64,000 nucleotides of DNA, from contig JAKAJO010000106.1 of assembly GCA_021813745.1 (NCBI GenBank), positions 80,251 through 144,250 of the forward strand, given 5' to 3'. Below, in pieces: positions 10,518 to 20,476 of this stretch (within the stretch, counting starts at the first letter, position 1; every line of letters begins with the position of its first letter). Source of the stretch: Acidobacteriota bacterium. GTDB lineage: Bacteria > Acidobacteriota > Terriglobia > Terriglobales > Acidobacteriaceae. The notes below the pieces were generated by a model. That model ran no database searches and was not told the DNA's origin. It was given only the letters and a program-made list of their open reading frames with translations. Made by a program: the position numbers and the translations under genes.

Positions 10518-13103
10518 TTATTGAATCAGCGTGCCCTGCTCGTCATCCTTCTCTTTGCTCACTTCTTCCGGCGGAATGATGACCGCAGCGGCCACCTTGT
10601 CATCCTCATCGAGATTGAGCAGTCGGACGCCCTGCGTGGCGCGACCGGCGGCCCGGATGCTCTTGGTATCGATGCGGATGATCTTGCCGTACTGACTGAT
10701 GACCATCAGCTCCGACGAGTCATCGACAAGCTGAATCGTCTTCACCTTGCCGATGCGCTCCGTGACGGCCATGTTCTTGACGCCCTTGCCGCCGCGTGAC
10801 TGAAGACGATACTCTTCCACATCCGTGCGCTTGCCGAAGCCGTTTTCCGTGACAGCAAGAATGCGGTACGCGCCCGGCTCGTGCTCCTTGGGCGTAATGG
10901 CCACGCCAACCACGTAGTCATTCTTGCCCAGGTCGATGCCGCGCACGCCGTAGGCCGGACGGCCCATTGAGCGCACGTCGCACTCGTCAAACCGAATGGC
11001 CATGCCGAGATGCGTGGCAAGGAAGACGATCTGCGATCCGTCGGTGATGCGCGCCTTCACCAGCTCATCTTCGTTGTCGATGCCGATGGCGATGATGCCG
11101 CGCGACATGACGTTCGAGAAATCCTTGAGCGGCGTCTTCTTCACCGTACCGTTGCGCGTGGCAAAGAAGATGTATTTGCCTTCTTCTTCCAGATCGCGCA
11201 CGGGTAAGATGGCGCAAACATTCTCTCCCGGCTGCAGGCTGAGCAGGCTCTGGATGCTCTTACCCTTGCCTGCGGCGCTCACGTCGGGAACCTCGTAGAC
11301 CTTGAGCCAGTACACCCGCCCCGTGTTGGTAAAGCAGAGCAGATAGGCGTGCGTCGAGTCCACGATGAGTTGCGAAACGAAATCCTCTTCGCGCGTCTTC
11401 ATGCCGGTGCGGCCTGTGCCGCCGCGGCGCTGCTGGCGATAGATGGAGATTGGCGTGCGCTTCAGGTAGCCCTGGTGGCTCACCGTCACCGCAACCTGCT
11501 CGTCAGCAATCAGGTCTTCGAGCTGCAACTCGGCAGACTCATCCACGATCTGCGTGCGGCGGACGTCACCGTACTTATCGCGGACTTCCTCAAGCTCCTT
11601 GATGATGACCGAGCGCAGCTTCTTGTCGCTGGCGAGGATCTCTTCGTACTCGGCAATCTTTTTGCGGATCTCAGCCAGCTCTTTGAGGATCTCATCGACC
11701 GAAAGCTGCGTGAGGCGATAGAGCTGTAGTTCGAGGATGGCGTCCACCTGGCGCAGCGTGAGGCCCTTTTCTTCGTGCGGCAGGCGCTCGCGGTCCAAGT
11801 TGATGACAATCTCTTTGCCCTTGCCCCATGCATAAAGGTTCTCGCGAGCTTCCACGCGGGAGGCTGATGCACGAATGATGCGGATCACATTGTCTAGATT
11901 GTCGAGGGCAATCTTGTAGCCCTCGAGGATATGCTCGCGCTCGCGGGCCTTGCGCAGCAGGAAAACTGTGCGGCGCTGCACCACGTCGATGCGATGATCG
12001 ATAAAGACGCGAATGGCCTGGTCGAGGCCCAGTTCCTTCGGCTGGCCGTTCACCACGGCCAGGAAGATCATCGAGAAGCTCTCCTGCATCTGCGTGTGCT
12101 TGTAAAGCTGGTTCAGAATAATCTCCGGCTGCGCGCCGCGCTTCAGCTCGATGACGATGCGCATGCCGTCGCGATCGCTCTCGTCGCGCACGTCGCCGAT
12201 GTCATCGACAATCTTCTCGTTCACCAGCTCGGCAATGCGCTCAATCAGCTTGGACTTGTTCACCTGATACGGGATTTCGGTAACAACCAGCGCCTGTTTT
12301 TCCTTGGTCAGATTCTCCGTCGCCACCTTTGCCCGCATGATGAAGCGCCCGCGGCCTGTCTTGTACGCCTGCGCCACTCCGGCACGGCCATACAAAAAGC
12401 CACCAGTGGGGAAGTCGGGGCCCTGCACGTGCTTGAGCACTTCAATCAAACCGGCCTTCGGATTCTTCACCAGATCGATGGTGGCGTTCACGACCTCCGT
12501 GAGGTTGTGCGGCGGAATGTTCGTCGCCATGCCAACGGCAATACCGTTCGACCCGTTCACGATGAGGTTGGGAATGCGCGTGGGTAAAACAGAAGGCTCG
12601 AAGGTCGATTCGTCGTAATTCGGTGTGAAATCGACGGTCTCCATCTCGATATCGGCCAGCAGTTCGCCGGCGATCTTCTCCATGCGGCACTCGGTATAGC
12701 GCATGGCCGCAGGCGGATCGCCGTCTACGGACCCGAAGTTGCCCTGACCGTCGATGAGCGGATAACGCAGCGAGAAGGGCTGCGCCATGCGGACCAGCGT
12801 GTCGTAAATGGCCGAGTCGCCGTGCGGGTGGTAGACGCCCATCGCCTGACCGACAACCTTGGCACACTTGGTGTACTTCTTGTTGTGCTCCAGGCCCATC
12901 TCGCTCATGGTGTAGAGCACGCGCCGATGGACAGGCTTCAACCCGTCACGCGCGTCAGGCAGGGCGCGGCCGATAATCACCGACATCGAGTAGTCGAGAT
13001 ACGACCGGCGCATCTCCTCTTCGATGTTGATGGGAATGAGATTCGTACCGCCGGGCGGAGTACCGCCGTCAAGAGGAAGCTGAGGGTTCTTGTCGTCTGC
13101 CAT
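10518..13103 (-). CDS. gyrA: DNA gyrase subunit A
   Basis: 861-residue breakage-reunion subunit that introduces negative supercoils with GyrB. The catalytic tyrosine is Y136 in AAMRYTE. The quinolone-resistance region [18 protein letters not shown] keeps the sensitive-type residues S97 and D101 (E. coli S83 and D87). The C-terminal domain has repeated beta-pinwheel blades and the GyrA box-like QRRGGTGR. The ATG at 13103 was chosen over a TTG ten codons earlier because [13 protein letters not shown] looks like a natural N-terminus; neither has a strong ribosome site. No gyrB nearby. Confidence 0.97.
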   Translation of the reverse strand: MADDKNPQLPLDGGTPPGGTNLIPINIEEEMRRSYLDYSMSVIIGRALPDARDGLKPVHRRVLYTMSEMGLEHNKKYTKCAKVVGQAMGVYHPHGDSAIYDTLVRMAQPFSLRYPLIDGQGNFGSVDGDPPAAMRYTECRMEKIAGELLADIEMETVDFTPNYDESTFEPSVLPTRIPNLIVNGSNGIAVGMATNIPPHNLTEVVNATIDLVKNPKAGLIEVLKHVQGPDFPTGGFLYGRAGVAQAYKTGRGRFIMRAKVATENLTKEKQALVVTEIPYQVNKSKLIERIAELVNEKIVDDIGDVRDESDRDGMRIVIELKRGAQPEIILNQLYKHTQMQESFSMIFLAVVNGQPKELGLDQAIRVFIDHRIDVVQRRTVFLLRKAREREHILEGYKIALDNLDNVIRIIRASASRVEARENLYAWGKGKEIVINLDRERLPHEEKGLTLRQVDAILELQLYRLTQLSVDEILKELAEIRKKIAEYEEILASDKKLRSVIIKELEEVRDKYGDVRRTQIVDESAELQLEDLIADEQVAVTVSHQGYLKRTPISIYRQQRRGGTGRTGMKTREEDFVSQLIVDSTHAYLLCFTNTGRVYWLKVYEVPDVSAAGKGKSIQSLLSLQPGENVCAILPVRDLEEEGKYIFFATRNGTVKKTPLKDFSNVMSRGIIAIGIDNEDELVKARITDGSQIVFLATHLGMAIRFDECDVRSMGRPAYGVRGIDLGKNDYVVGVAITPKEHEPGAYRILAVTENGFGKRTDVEEYRLQSRGGKGVKNMAVTERIGKVKTIQLVDDSSELMVISQYGKIIRIDTKSIRAAGRATQGVRLLNLDEDDKVAAAVIIPPEEVSKEKDDEQGTLIQ

Positions 13104-13179
13104 AGGTTTTTCGGGCCCGCGGAAAGGCGGCAAAAGGAATCCGGAGAAAGCAGGGCCGGGCTCCGTGGGCTATAGATCT

Positions 13180-13208
13180 ATCTTACGCCTCAAAGTGGCA
13201 TTCAGCAA
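13180..13208 (-). promoter_or_regulatory. Candidate gyrA promoter
   Basis: Reading leftwards, TTGCTG (13208-13203) and TAAGAT (13185-13180) are separated by exactly 17 bases. The start would fall near 13173, about 70 bases before the gyrA ATG. Confidence 0.6.
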
Positions 13209-13307
13209 GGCGCGAATGGCAATATAAGTCTTTTATTTTCATTAAATTATCTACACTAGAAGACGGCAGGAAACCTGATCTCGGTGCGCGCGTTCTGCAG
13301 GGCGGCA

Positions 13308-14525
13308 CTATTGGAGCAAACCAGGCAAGCTCAGCAGACAGAAAACGGCTTGCAACCCGACCAGAGCCGCGCCCGCACCAAGGGCCATTCGGCTGCGCGG
13401 GCTCTCATACGCGTCGGCAAACGCCCCGCCAATGAAGGTGAGAAGAAACGGCACCGCCCATAGCCAGGGTGTCCCGGGCGCGCCGGTCATCACCAGCACA
13501 GAAAGCACGACAGCGCACAACAGCGGTGCGGTATTGCCAAAGTAGCGGGTTCGCGGGACGCCAAGATAGAGTACCCAAGCTGCAGCGGTTGCCACCGAGA
13601 CGCCGGCGTTCCGCAGGCTCAGAAAGTAACGATGGGCGGGGTCCGTCGAAAACCACAGGAACCCCGCGCTGGAACGGAAGATGTAGCTGAAGGCATCGCC
13701 TGAGAAGCCGTAGCAGGCAAAAACAATCAACAGCGCGCCCAGGCTGGCCGCCAGCACCACCGGCAAGACCTGGCTCCGCCTTCCTTCCGCCACCCAGAGC
13801 ATCAGCGCCAACCCCAGCAGCGCCGCTAAGGGCAAGGCGGCAATGTGAGCGGCGGCGGCCAGGCCAAGCGCGGCTGTCAGCAGCAGCATGCGTGGCCTCC
13901 ATCGCTTGCGTGGACCCTGCATGGCGTGCGCCACGCCGATGCAGGTATAGACCGCGGCATAGACTCCCAGCGCGGCAAAAATCTCTGGACTTGGCTGCAC
14001 GCATGCCTGGAGGATTGGGGGTGAGAAACAGTACAAGGCAAGCGCCGTGTAGCCACCCAGGTTGCCATAGAGCCGTCTTGTCACCCACCACAGCCCGCCG
14101 CCCAGCACGCACCCACCCAGCAGAAACGGCAGGCGAAGCAGCAGCAGAACATGCGTGAGTTGATGCCGCATCTCCCAGGTGCTGATCGGAGCTGGGCCCG
14201 CAATCTGCACGACGCGGTCCTCTGGCTTCCGGAAGTGGTCCAACCCGCGTTCCAGCAGGATATCGAGCGTGAGAGGCAGCCCGGCCGCGCGATAGGCGGC
14301 GATGCCGTCCCGGATATTGCCGCAACTGGTGTAGTACCCGGCCAGGGGCGAGGGCTTTTCCCATGTCTCGCGACCGCAGCGCGCATATTGGTAATCGCGA
14401 TCCGAGAGGGTCTGCTGGCTGCTGACCCAGAGGCCCTGCGCCAGAAAGAGCAAAAGGAGCGCCGCGGCGATACGCTGCGGGCGACTAAATCGAAAGCGGC
14501 GAAGGAGTCCGAACCGGTGGGTCAT
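13308..14525 (-). CDS. Polytopic membrane protein, GT-C-like, function unknown
   Basis: 405 residues with an N-terminal helix (RIAAALLLLFLAQGLWV), a periplasmic segment of about 100 residues rich in Arg/Asp (SDRDYQYARCGRETW, GLDHFRKPEDRVV), then about eight further helices. The layout of a first helix, a large extracytoplasmic loop and many helices resembles GT39/ArnT-like proteins, but no clear acidic donor motif is seen, so no function is assigned. The GTG at 14528 or ATG at 14525 may be the start. Transcribed away from gyrA's upstream region as a single gene. Confidence 0.65.
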   Translation of the reverse strand: MTHRFGLLRRFRFSRPQRIAAALLLLFLAQGLWVSSQQTLSDRDYQYARCGRETWEKPSPLAGYYTSCGNIRDGIAAYRAAGLPLTLDILLERGLDHFRKPEDRVVQIAGPAPISTWEMRHQLTHVLLLLRLPFLLGGCVLGGGLWWVTRRLYGNLGGYTALALYCFSPPILQACVQPSPEIFAALGVYAAVYTCIGVAHAMQGPRKRWRPRMLLLTAALGLAAAAHIAALPLAALLGLALMLWVAEGRRSQVLPVVLAASLGALLIVFACYGFSGDAFSYIFRSSAGFLWFSTDPAHRYFLSLRNAGVSVATAAAWVLYLGVPRTRYFGNTAPLLCAVVLSVLVMTGAPGTPWLWAVPFLLTFIGGAFADAYESPRSRMALGAGAALVGLQAVFCLLSLPGLLQ

Positions 14526-14618
14526 CACGATGAGAGCGGGCTGCTCTCAGTCTAAATCGCGAGAGGCGGGGCCCGCGATCAATGTGAAGTCTCAAGTTTT
14601 GCGATGCGCGGAATCAGA

Positions 14619-14643
14619 AAGGCCGCTCGCGAGGAGCGGCCTT
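14619..14643 (-). terminator. Intrinsic terminator after the Ig-like lipoprotein gene
   Basis: A perfect 10-base stem AAGGCCGCTC / GAGCGGCCTT with a five-base loop (14629-14633) lies 17 bases past the stop codon of the minus-strand gene ending at 14660. Confidence 0.8.
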
Positions 14644-14659
14644 GCCTGCGATGCCTTGA

Positions 14660-15337
14660 CTATTGAACGGTGAGGAGAGTAGTGCCCATGGCCTGGACAC
14701 CGTCCGAATTGGTGTAAGTGGCAGTGATTGTTGTCGATCCTGTGGCAACCGCGGTGGCAACTCCTGTGTTTGGATTGATGCTGGCAACCGCAGGATTGCT
14801 CGAAGTCCAGATCGAAGCTGTTGTCACACTCACCGTGGTCCCTGTGCCTCGTGTTCCCGTCGCTACAAACGCGACCGTCTGGCCAACCGCCGTGAGGGTT
14901 GGGTTAGCAGGAGTGAGGGTGATAGAGACAACATCGTTCGTGCTGGTGTTGTTGTATTGCTCGACGTTGAAGGTCGCGGTGCCCATGATATCGCCGTGGA
15001 ACCCCGGCGCACTTGCTGTAATCACTGTCGATCCATATGTTTGGCAGGTGACCGTGGCAGCCCCGGAGCTTGAGATGGATACCATGGTCGGAGTAAGGGA
15101 CGCCCATGTGACCTGGTTGGTGATGTCGTGAGTGATCGGCGCGTGGCCTGGGCTGGTGTAATTTCCAATCGCAATAAAATTCGTGGTGACCTGGGGACTA
15201 CCACAAGGCGCCAGAACCGCTGTATAGGACGAGGGGGTAACGGTGATCGATGTAAGCGAAGGCGAGAAATTGCAACTTGTGAATGGAATCACAAGTCCGG
15301 AAAGCAGTAACACGCCCAAGAACGAACGATGCTGCAT
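14660..15337 (-). CDS. Lipoprotein with bacterial Ig-like (BIG2-type) domains
   Basis: 225 residues. The start at 15337 (GGGAGA just upstream) gives MQHRSFLGVLLLSGLVIPFTSC, a lipoprotein-type signal with likely lipidated Cys22. Two Ig-like beta domains follow: one starting SITVTPSSYTAVLAPCG and a second starting VSITLTPANPTLTAVGQ, ending with the BIG2 hallmark NPNTGVATAVATGSTTITATY. Such domains are adhesive or structural in secreted proteins. Two cysteines in the first domain may form a disulfide. No specific ligand can be named. Confidence 0.8.
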   Translation of the reverse strand: MQHRSFLGVLLLSGLVIPFTSCNFSPSLTSITVTPSSYTAVLAPCGSPQVTTNFIAIGNYTSPGHAPITHDITNQVTWASLTPTMVSISSSGAATVTCQTYGSTVITASAPGFHGDIMGTATFNVEQYNNTSTNDVVSITLTPANPTLTAVGQTVAFVATGTRGTGTTVSVTTASIWTSSNPAVASINPNTGVATAVATGSTTITATYTNSDGVQAMGTTLLTVQ

Positions 15338-15645
15338 GATGGTCTCCCGGCGTTCACGCCGCGGTGTACTGATGTAGCTCACAGCGCGGCTCAAGATTCA
15401 ATGGGTTGGCTGGCAATCCAATGCTCACCGTAACAGTCGTGATGGATGCCAGTCCTCCAGTGTTGTAGCCCCGGGCACAAGGGGCCTTGCAAATATAAGC
15501 GATCTAAAGCGATGCAACAGGAACGCCGAATAGAGGGTGAAGCTCTCCGCCGGTCGAACCTGAAGTTCTTCCAATGAGGCTGCGCAATCATACGGTAAGA
15601 AAAAGAGCCGAATCAATAGAAAACTGGGGCGGGAGTGACTGATTC

Positions 15646-15659
15646 GTTACGCGCGTAAC
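15646..15659. promoter_or_regulatory. 14-base perfect palindrome, possible operator
   Basis: GTTACGCGCGTAAC is fully self-complementary and lies in the divergent region between the lipoprotein gene and ruvB. A dimeric regulator could bind it; the regulator is not identifiable here. Confidence 0.35.
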
Positions 15660-15769
15660 ATATGGAAGCATCCGAGGTTATGAGGAATTGGATGCGGATT
15701 TTGCCCACGACTAGGCTGGATGCGGCTTCCTCGTTTGGGGCGGGATTGGTGTGAAAAGCAGGTGCCGTT

Positions 15770-15798
15770 TTGCCGCTTCGGGCCGTAGCGTCTACACT
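15770..15798 (+). promoter_or_regulatory. ruvB promoter, near-leaderless
   Basis: TTGCCG (15770-15775) and TACACT (15793-15798) are 17 bases apart. The predicted start point at about 15805 lies only a few bases before the ruvB ATG at 15809, which has no Shine-Dalgarno sequence. Confidence 0.6.
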
Positions 15799-15808
15799 CT
15801 CGTTGACG

Positions 15809-16846
15809 ATGATTCGCGCGGGAGACGACACTCCGGAACGACTGGTCAGCGCCTCGCGCGCCGACGAGGAACAGAACTTCGAGCTCAAACTGCGCCCCCG
15901 CTGGCTGCGCGAATTCATCGGCCAGTCCAAAGCCAAGGAGCAGTTGGCCATCGCGCTGGAAGCGGCCAAGTCGCGCGGTGAGGCGCTAGACCATGTTCTG
16001 CTGTTTGGCCCGCCGGGACTGGGCAAAACGACCCTCGCCACCATCATCGCCAACGAGCTCGACGTGGGCTTTCAGCAGACCTCCGGCCCGGCGCTGCAAA
16101 TTCAGGGTGATCTGACAGCTATCCTAACCAATCTGCGTGAACGCCAGGTGCTCTTCCTCGACGAAATCCACCGCATGCAGCCGGTGCTCGAAGAGAAGCT
16201 CTACACCGCTCTCGAAGACTATAAGCTCGACATCATCATCGGGCAGGGTCCGGCCGCGCGCACGCACGTCATGGAGATCCGGCCTTTCACCTTTGTGGGC
16301 GCTACCACGCGTCCCGGCCTGCTCAGCTCGCCTCTGCGTTCGCGCTTCGGCATCCTGCTGCGACTCGAGTTCTACACTGAAGACGAGCTACGCGTGATCG
16401 TTGAACGCTCTGCGGAAGTAATCGGTGTTCCGATCGATCCGGACGGCGCGGCGGAGATTGCCCTGCGTGCTCGCGGCACGCCACGCATCGCCAACCGCCT
16501 GCTGCGTCGCGTGCGCGACTATGCTCAAGTGCGCGGTACCGGCACGATTGACCGCCCCACCGCCAATGCCGCGCTCACCATGTTGGAAGTCGATGCGCAC
16601 GGCTTTGACGAAATCGATCGCCGCCTGCTGCTGACGATTATTCAGAAGTACGACGGCGGCCCAGTCGGCTTGGGCACATTGGCCGCAACACTGGCCGAAG
16701 AAGAAGATGCGCTCGAAGAGGTCTACGAGCCCTTCCTCATCCAGATCGGTTTTTTAGACCGCACGCCGCGCGGTCGTGTGGCAACGCGCCTGGCCTACGA
16801 GCACTTCGGCCTCGCCATGCCGGGCCGCCAGCCGGGCTTGTTTTAA
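15809..16846 (+). CDS. ruvB: Holliday junction branch migration helicase RuvB
   Basis: 345-residue AAA+ motor that drives branch migration with RuvA. Walker [10 protein letters not shown] at 67-75, Walker B LFLDEIHR at 115-122, sensor 1 GATTRPG and the arginine-finger region SSPLRSRFG are all present, followed by the winged-helix end [21 protein letters not shown]. The ATG at 15809 was preferred to an in-frame TTG at 15770 because the latter coincides with the -35 box and adds a non-family extension. ruvA and ruvC are not adjacent. Confidence 0.97.
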   Translation: MIRAGDDTPERLVSASRADEEQNFELKLRPRWLREFIGQSKAKEQLAIALEAAKSRGEALDHVLLFGPPGLGKTTLATIIANELDVGFQQTSGPALQIQGDLTAILTNLRERQVLFLDEIHRMQPVLEEKLYTALEDYKLDIIIGQGPAARTHVMEIRPFTFVGATTRPGLLSSPLRSRFGILLRLEFYTEDELRVIVERSAEVIGVPIDPDGAAEIALRARGTPRIANRLLRRVRDYAQVRGTGTIDRPTANAALTMLEVDAHGFDEIDRRLLLTIIQKYDGGPVGLGTLAATLAEEEDALEEVYEPFLIQIGFLDRTPRGRVATRLAYEHFGLAMPGRQPGLF

Positions 16847-16889
16847 CTGCGCCGCCGCGCGGCGAGCTGTGCAGAAGGGAGAAGAAACC

Positions 16890-17453
16890 ATGGCATTGAC
16901 CGAATCATCGATGCTTGCGCTTGGAACCGAGGCGCCCGATTTTGCGTTGCCCGACGTCGTCACGGGCAAGACCGTACATCGCAATGACTTTCAGGGTGCG
17001 AAGGCGATGCTGGTGATGTTCATCTGCACGCACTGCCCCTATGTAAAGCACATCGAAAAGGGCCTGGCACAGCTCGGACGTGATTACAAAGATAAGCCGC
17101 TGGCTATTGTCGCCATCAGCAGCAATGATGCCGTCGCATATCCTGACGACGCCCCGGCGGGCCTGAAGAAGCAGGCTCAGACATGCGGCTTTACCTTTCC
17201 TTATCTGTACGACGAGTCGCAGGATGTGGCGCGCGCCTACAAGGCCGCCTGCACGCCCGACATCTATCTGTTCGACAGTGCCCGCAAGCTTGTTTATCGC
17301 GGCCAGTTTGACCGCAGCCGCCCTGGCAATGGCGTGCCCGTCACAGGCGAAGACCTGCGGGCCGCGCTGGACGCCGCGCTCGCCGGCAAGCCGCAAGCTG
17401 CCGTGCAGCAGCCCTCCATCGGCTGCAACATCAAATGGAAGGCAACGCGCTGA
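16890..17453 (+). CDS. Thioredoxin-fold redox protein (AhpC/TSA-like, CTHC)
   Basis: 187-residue cytoplasmic protein with the peroxiredoxin/redoxin beginning LALGTEAPDFALPDVVTGK and a CxxC active site C46-T-H-C49 in MFICTHCPYVKHIEKG, followed by the cis-Pro region TPDIYLFD. The CxxC suggests a thiol oxidoreductase rather than a classic one- or two-cysteine peroxiredoxin. AAGGGAGAAG lies directly before the ATG at 16890. No signal peptide. It is 44 bases after ruvB and ends 36 bases before the SIS-domain start, so the three may share a transcript. Confidence 0.85.
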   Translation: MALTESSMLALGTEAPDFALPDVVTGKTVHRNDFQGAKAMLVMFICTHCPYVKHIEKGLAQLGRDYKDKPLAIVAISSNDAVAYPDDAPAGLKKQAQTCGFTFPYLYDESQDVARAYKAACTPDIYLFDSARKLVYRGQFDRSRPGNGVPVTGEDLRAALDAALAGKPQAAVQQPSIGCNIKWKATR

Positions 17454-17488
17454 AACAAACCGCACGCAATCCAGGAGATTTCGCTGCT

Positions 17489-18604
17489 GTGACCGATTTT
17501 CCGCACGCTATGCTCCGCGAGATTTATGAGCAGCCCATGGCTATGCGGCGTACGCTCGACCTCTACCTCAAGGGCGACATATTCAACGCCGCTGCCTTTG
17601 CGCCACTTTCAAGTTGGCTCAATCCACGCGGAGAGGTACTGATTGCCGCCAGCGGATCCAGCCGCCACGCGGGCCTCGCAGCCGAAATCATCCTTGAAGA
17701 TCTCTGCGGGCTCGCCGTCGACGTGGAATACGCCAGCGAATACGCATCGAGGACCGCCCCTAACCCGCGGCAACCATCGGTTCTCGTCATCTCGCAATCG
17801 GGCGAGACCAGCGACACCCTCGCCGCGCTTCGCTACGCCAACAAGAGTGGCGAGAAGACTCTCGCCATCGCCAACGTACCGGGGAGCACCATGCTGCGCG
17901 AGGCAAGCGCCGCCATGCCCCTTGGCGCAGGACCGGAGCTCGCAATCCCGGCTACCAAGAGCTTTACCTGTCAGTTGATTGCACTCTACCTGCTTGCATT
18001 GTATGAAGCGCAGCAACTCCGGACGCTGGATGCCAGCGAGGTCACGCGCAGAATCCGTGAATTGAGGGTACTGCCATCACACATCGAGAAGCATCTCGAC
18101 GCCTGGCGCACGCAGACCGCTTCGCTTGCGCACCGATACCGCGATGCCGCCAGCTTCCTTTATCTCGGCCGGGGCGTCCACTACGCCCTTGCGCGCGAAG
18201 GTGCGCTCAAAATGAAGGAGTCGTCGTATGTGCAGGCTGAAGGCTATCCGGCGGGCGAACTGAAGCATGGTCCGAATGCATTGGTCAGCGCAAGCGTTCC
18301 ACTCATCGTTCTTGCCACGTTCGACCCATCCAGTGCAGAGTCACGCGAGCGATACGCCAAGACGCTTCACCTTCTTGCCGATATGAAGGCCCAGGACGCA
18401 CGAATTCTCTGCATTGCCAATGCGGGCGACCATGACGTCGCAGCCCTCGCCGCGGACTGTCTCTATGTCGAGCCGGTCTCGGAACACCTTCTGCCCATCG
18501 AAGAAGTGATTCCTCTGCAGCTTTTCAGTTATGCCATGGCCATCGAGCGTGGCGTTGACGTCGACCATCCACGGCATCTCTCCAAAGCTGTAATTGAAAA
18601 GTAG
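17489..18604 (+). CDS. SIS-domain protein, GlmS isomerase-half-like
   Basis: 371 residues, two SIS domains, corresponding to the isomerase half of glucosamine-6-phosphate synthase without the N-terminal glutaminase. It begins DFPHAMLREIYEQP, has SISQSGETSDT-type phosphate binding (VISQSGETSDTLAALRYAN), the hinge EGALKMKESSYVQAEGYPAGELKHGP, and ends DVDHPRHLSKAV as GlmS does. Without glutaminase it may act as an ammonia-dependent isomerase or a sugar-phosphate deaminase (glucosamine-6-phosphate deaminase-like); which one is uncertain. A GTG start at 17489 follows AGGAG; an ATG at 17435 would overlap the upstream gene and lacks a ribosome site. Confidence 0.85.
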   Translation: MTDFPHAMLREIYEQPMAMRRTLDLYLKGDIFNAAAFAPLSSWLNPRGEVLIAASGSSRHAGLAAEIILEDLCGLAVDVEYASEYASRTAPNPRQPSVLVISQSGETSDTLAALRYANKSGEKTLAIANVPGSTMLREASAAMPLGAGPELAIPATKSFTCQLIALYLLALYEAQQLRTLDASEVTRRIRELRVLPSHIEKHLDAWRTQTASLAHRYRDAASFLYLGRGVHYALAREGALKMKESSYVQAEGYPAGELKHGPNALVSASVPLIVLATFDPSSAESRERYAKTLHLLADMKAQDARILCIANAGDHDVAALAADCLYVEPVSEHLLPIEEVIPLQLFSYAMAIERGVDVDHPRHLSKAVIEK

Positions 18605-18609
18605 GCTGC

Positions 18610-20394
18610 TTACACGCGAGCTGCAAAGTGCGCTTCAATCTCCTCGAGCGTCTTGCCCTTCGTCTCCGGTAGGAAGAACTTCGCAGTCAGGAAATACACC
18701 ACCGTGAATCCGGCGAAGAGAAAGAAGATCGACGAGTAGCCATACTTGCTCACGAAGGGCAGGAAAATTGCAGCCAAGGTCGTCGAGACAAGCTGGTTGA
18801 TCACCAGAGCAATGCTCATGCCATTGGAACGGATACGGGTGGGCATCAGTTCAGAAAGTGCGAGCCATACGCATACGCCCGGTCCCATTGCATAGAATCC
18901 CATGAACAGATAGAGGCCAAGTGCGATCAGCCAGCCGTGGCTCACTTCCGGAATCGGCCCCAGAATCGCCTTTTCAATCCGCAGTGGCGCATCCATGGCA
19001 GCTCCAAAATTCCCAAATGGATTTTTGAAAAGTGCTTCGACGCGGTTTGCGGGCAGGCAGTTGGCCCGGTCCACAACAAGCGGTGCGGCTGCCGGGTCGT
19101 CCGAGCGTACAAAGCTTGTCGCCGCTGTGAAGTCACCACAGGAATAGATGATGGCCAGCGTAACCCGGCCTGGATCCATCCTGCCGGCAGCGCCGTTTTC
19201 AACAAGCAATTCCTCTGCAACTGCCGGAGTGAAATGAAGCATCAATTGGCGCCCTGTAGTCAATTTCTGCTGCACGGCAGAGCGCGCATTCACGCTGCGT
19301 GCTTCAGTCCGCAGAAAGCCAATGCCCACAGCCAACAGCGAAACAATGATGCCGCTGGTTCCCACAATCAGCAGAGACCGGCGTCCGATGCGGTCCACCA
19401 GCGTCATGCCCACGATGGTCATCAGGAAGTTCACAACCGTGAAGACGACGTACCCCCAATGCGCAGCGAGGTCCGAAAGGCCGCTCTGGATCAGGATGCC
19501 CGTGTTGTAGCCAATGATCGAGTTGACGCCCGTAGCCGTATTACAGAAGAGAATGACGCAAGCAAGCAAAAATGGCAGGAGATACTTGCGCTGCAGAATA
19601 GGGTCGCGAGCATGCGTGCCCAGTGCGGTTGCGCGGCCCGTCTGTGCCATTTCATTGAATTCCCGCTGCGCCTGGTCCGGCGTGCGTGACCGCAGCAGTG
19701 CAACTCGCGCTGGCTCGGTCTTACCCTTGCGATAGAGCCAGCGTGGCGACTCCGTGACGCGCAGGCTGCCCAGCACGAATACCACGCCTGGCGGCAGCGA
19801 CACCCAAAAGATGCTGCGCCACGCCTGATCCTTGAAGGCAAATAAAGCCGTGGCTCCGGCTGTTTGCGCCACCGCCTCGACGCGATAGCTGAAGTACATG
19901 CCCACCAGTGCGGCTGCGACAATGCCAAGCGTCAGCAGCCACTGAAAGACCGCCGTGCCCTTGCCTCGATGGGCAGCGGCAAGGCACTCGGCGAGATACA
20001 GCGGCACCACCACGCCAATCAGCCCGCCACTCGTGCCCTGAAGCAGACGTCCGAAGAAAAGCGGTGCGTACCCGTGTGATAGCGCGATCACCGGGATGCT
20101 GACGATGAAGGCTACTCCGCTGAGCACCATCAACGGCTTTCGGCCCATCCAGTCCGCCAGCAGACCCGCGAAGAGCGTGGAAAGCACACTGCCCAGCAGC
20201 ACCGCCGCCACAATCACCGAAAGCTGCGCGGCGGTTAGACGCGAGGTCGCTTCAAGATACGGCAATGCGCCGCCAATAATGCCCACATCGATGCCGTAAA
20301 GCAGGCCACCCAGTCCGGCCACAAAAAGGAGAAAACGATTGTAGCCACGCAGACGCGCGGAGGAATCGGCATCACGAGGCTGAGCTGCATTCAT
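18610..20394 (-). CDS. MFS sugar porter with a large extracytoplasmic loop
   Basis: About 594 residues, longer than the usual 450-500. Sugar-porter signatures are clear: GGLLYGIDVGIIGGALPYL in helix 1, DWMGRKPLM, GRLLQGTSGGLIGVVVPLYLAE, ESPRWLYRKGK in the central loop, DRIGRRSLL and the end PETKGKTLEEIE. Twelve helices are predicted. Between helices 9 and 10 there is an insertion of about 120 residues (roughly 362-482) containing two cysteines, absent from typical family members. The start is the ATG at 20394; an ATG six codons earlier is possible. Convergent with the SIS-domain gene, only five bases apart; substrate unknown, probably a hexose or disaccharide. Confidence 0.88.
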   Translation of the reverse strand: MNAAQPRDADSSARLRGYNRFLLFVAGLGGLLYGIDVGIIGGALPYLEATSRLTAAQLSVIVAAVLLGSVLSTLFAGLLADWMGRKPLMVLSGVAFIVSIPVIALSHGYAPLFFGRLLQGTSGGLIGVVVPLYLAECLAAAHRGKGTAVFQWLLTLGIVAAALVGMYFSYRVEAVAQTAGATALFAFKDQAWRSIFWVSLPPGVVFVLGSLRVTESPRWLYRKGKTEPARVALLRSRTPDQAQREFNEMAQTGRATALGTHARDPILQRKYLLPFLLACVILFCNTATGVNSIIGYNTGILIQSGLSDLAAHWGYVVFTVVNFLMTIVGMTLVDRIGRRSLLIVGTSGIIVSLLAVGIGFLRTEARSVNARSAVQQKLTTGRQLMLHFTPAVAEELLVENGAAGRMDPGRVTLAIIYSCGDFTAATSFVRSDDPAAAPLVVDRANCLPANRVEALFKNPFGNFGAAMDAPLRIEKAILGPIPEVSHGWLIALGLYLFMGFYAMGPGVCVWLALSELMPTRIRSNGMSIALVINQLVSTTLAAIFLPFVSKYGYSSIFFLFAGFTVVYFLTAKFFLPETKGKTLEEIEAHFAARV

Positions 20395-20476
20395 CACCCT
20401 GCGTCTCTCCATAGTTGTAGGCAAGAATACGTCATGAGCCCTCCTCGCCGAACCGCTCCGTTAGACTGGGAGGGCG

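Larger units (their letters stand above)
15338..15808. other. Divergent intergenic region before ruvB
   Basis: About 470 bases between the Ig-like lipoprotein gene and ruvB. It contains the perfect palindrome GTTACGCGCGTAAC at 15646-15659 and the ruvB promoter at 15770-15798. No convincing small gene or RNA was seen in the rest. Confidence 0.4.
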
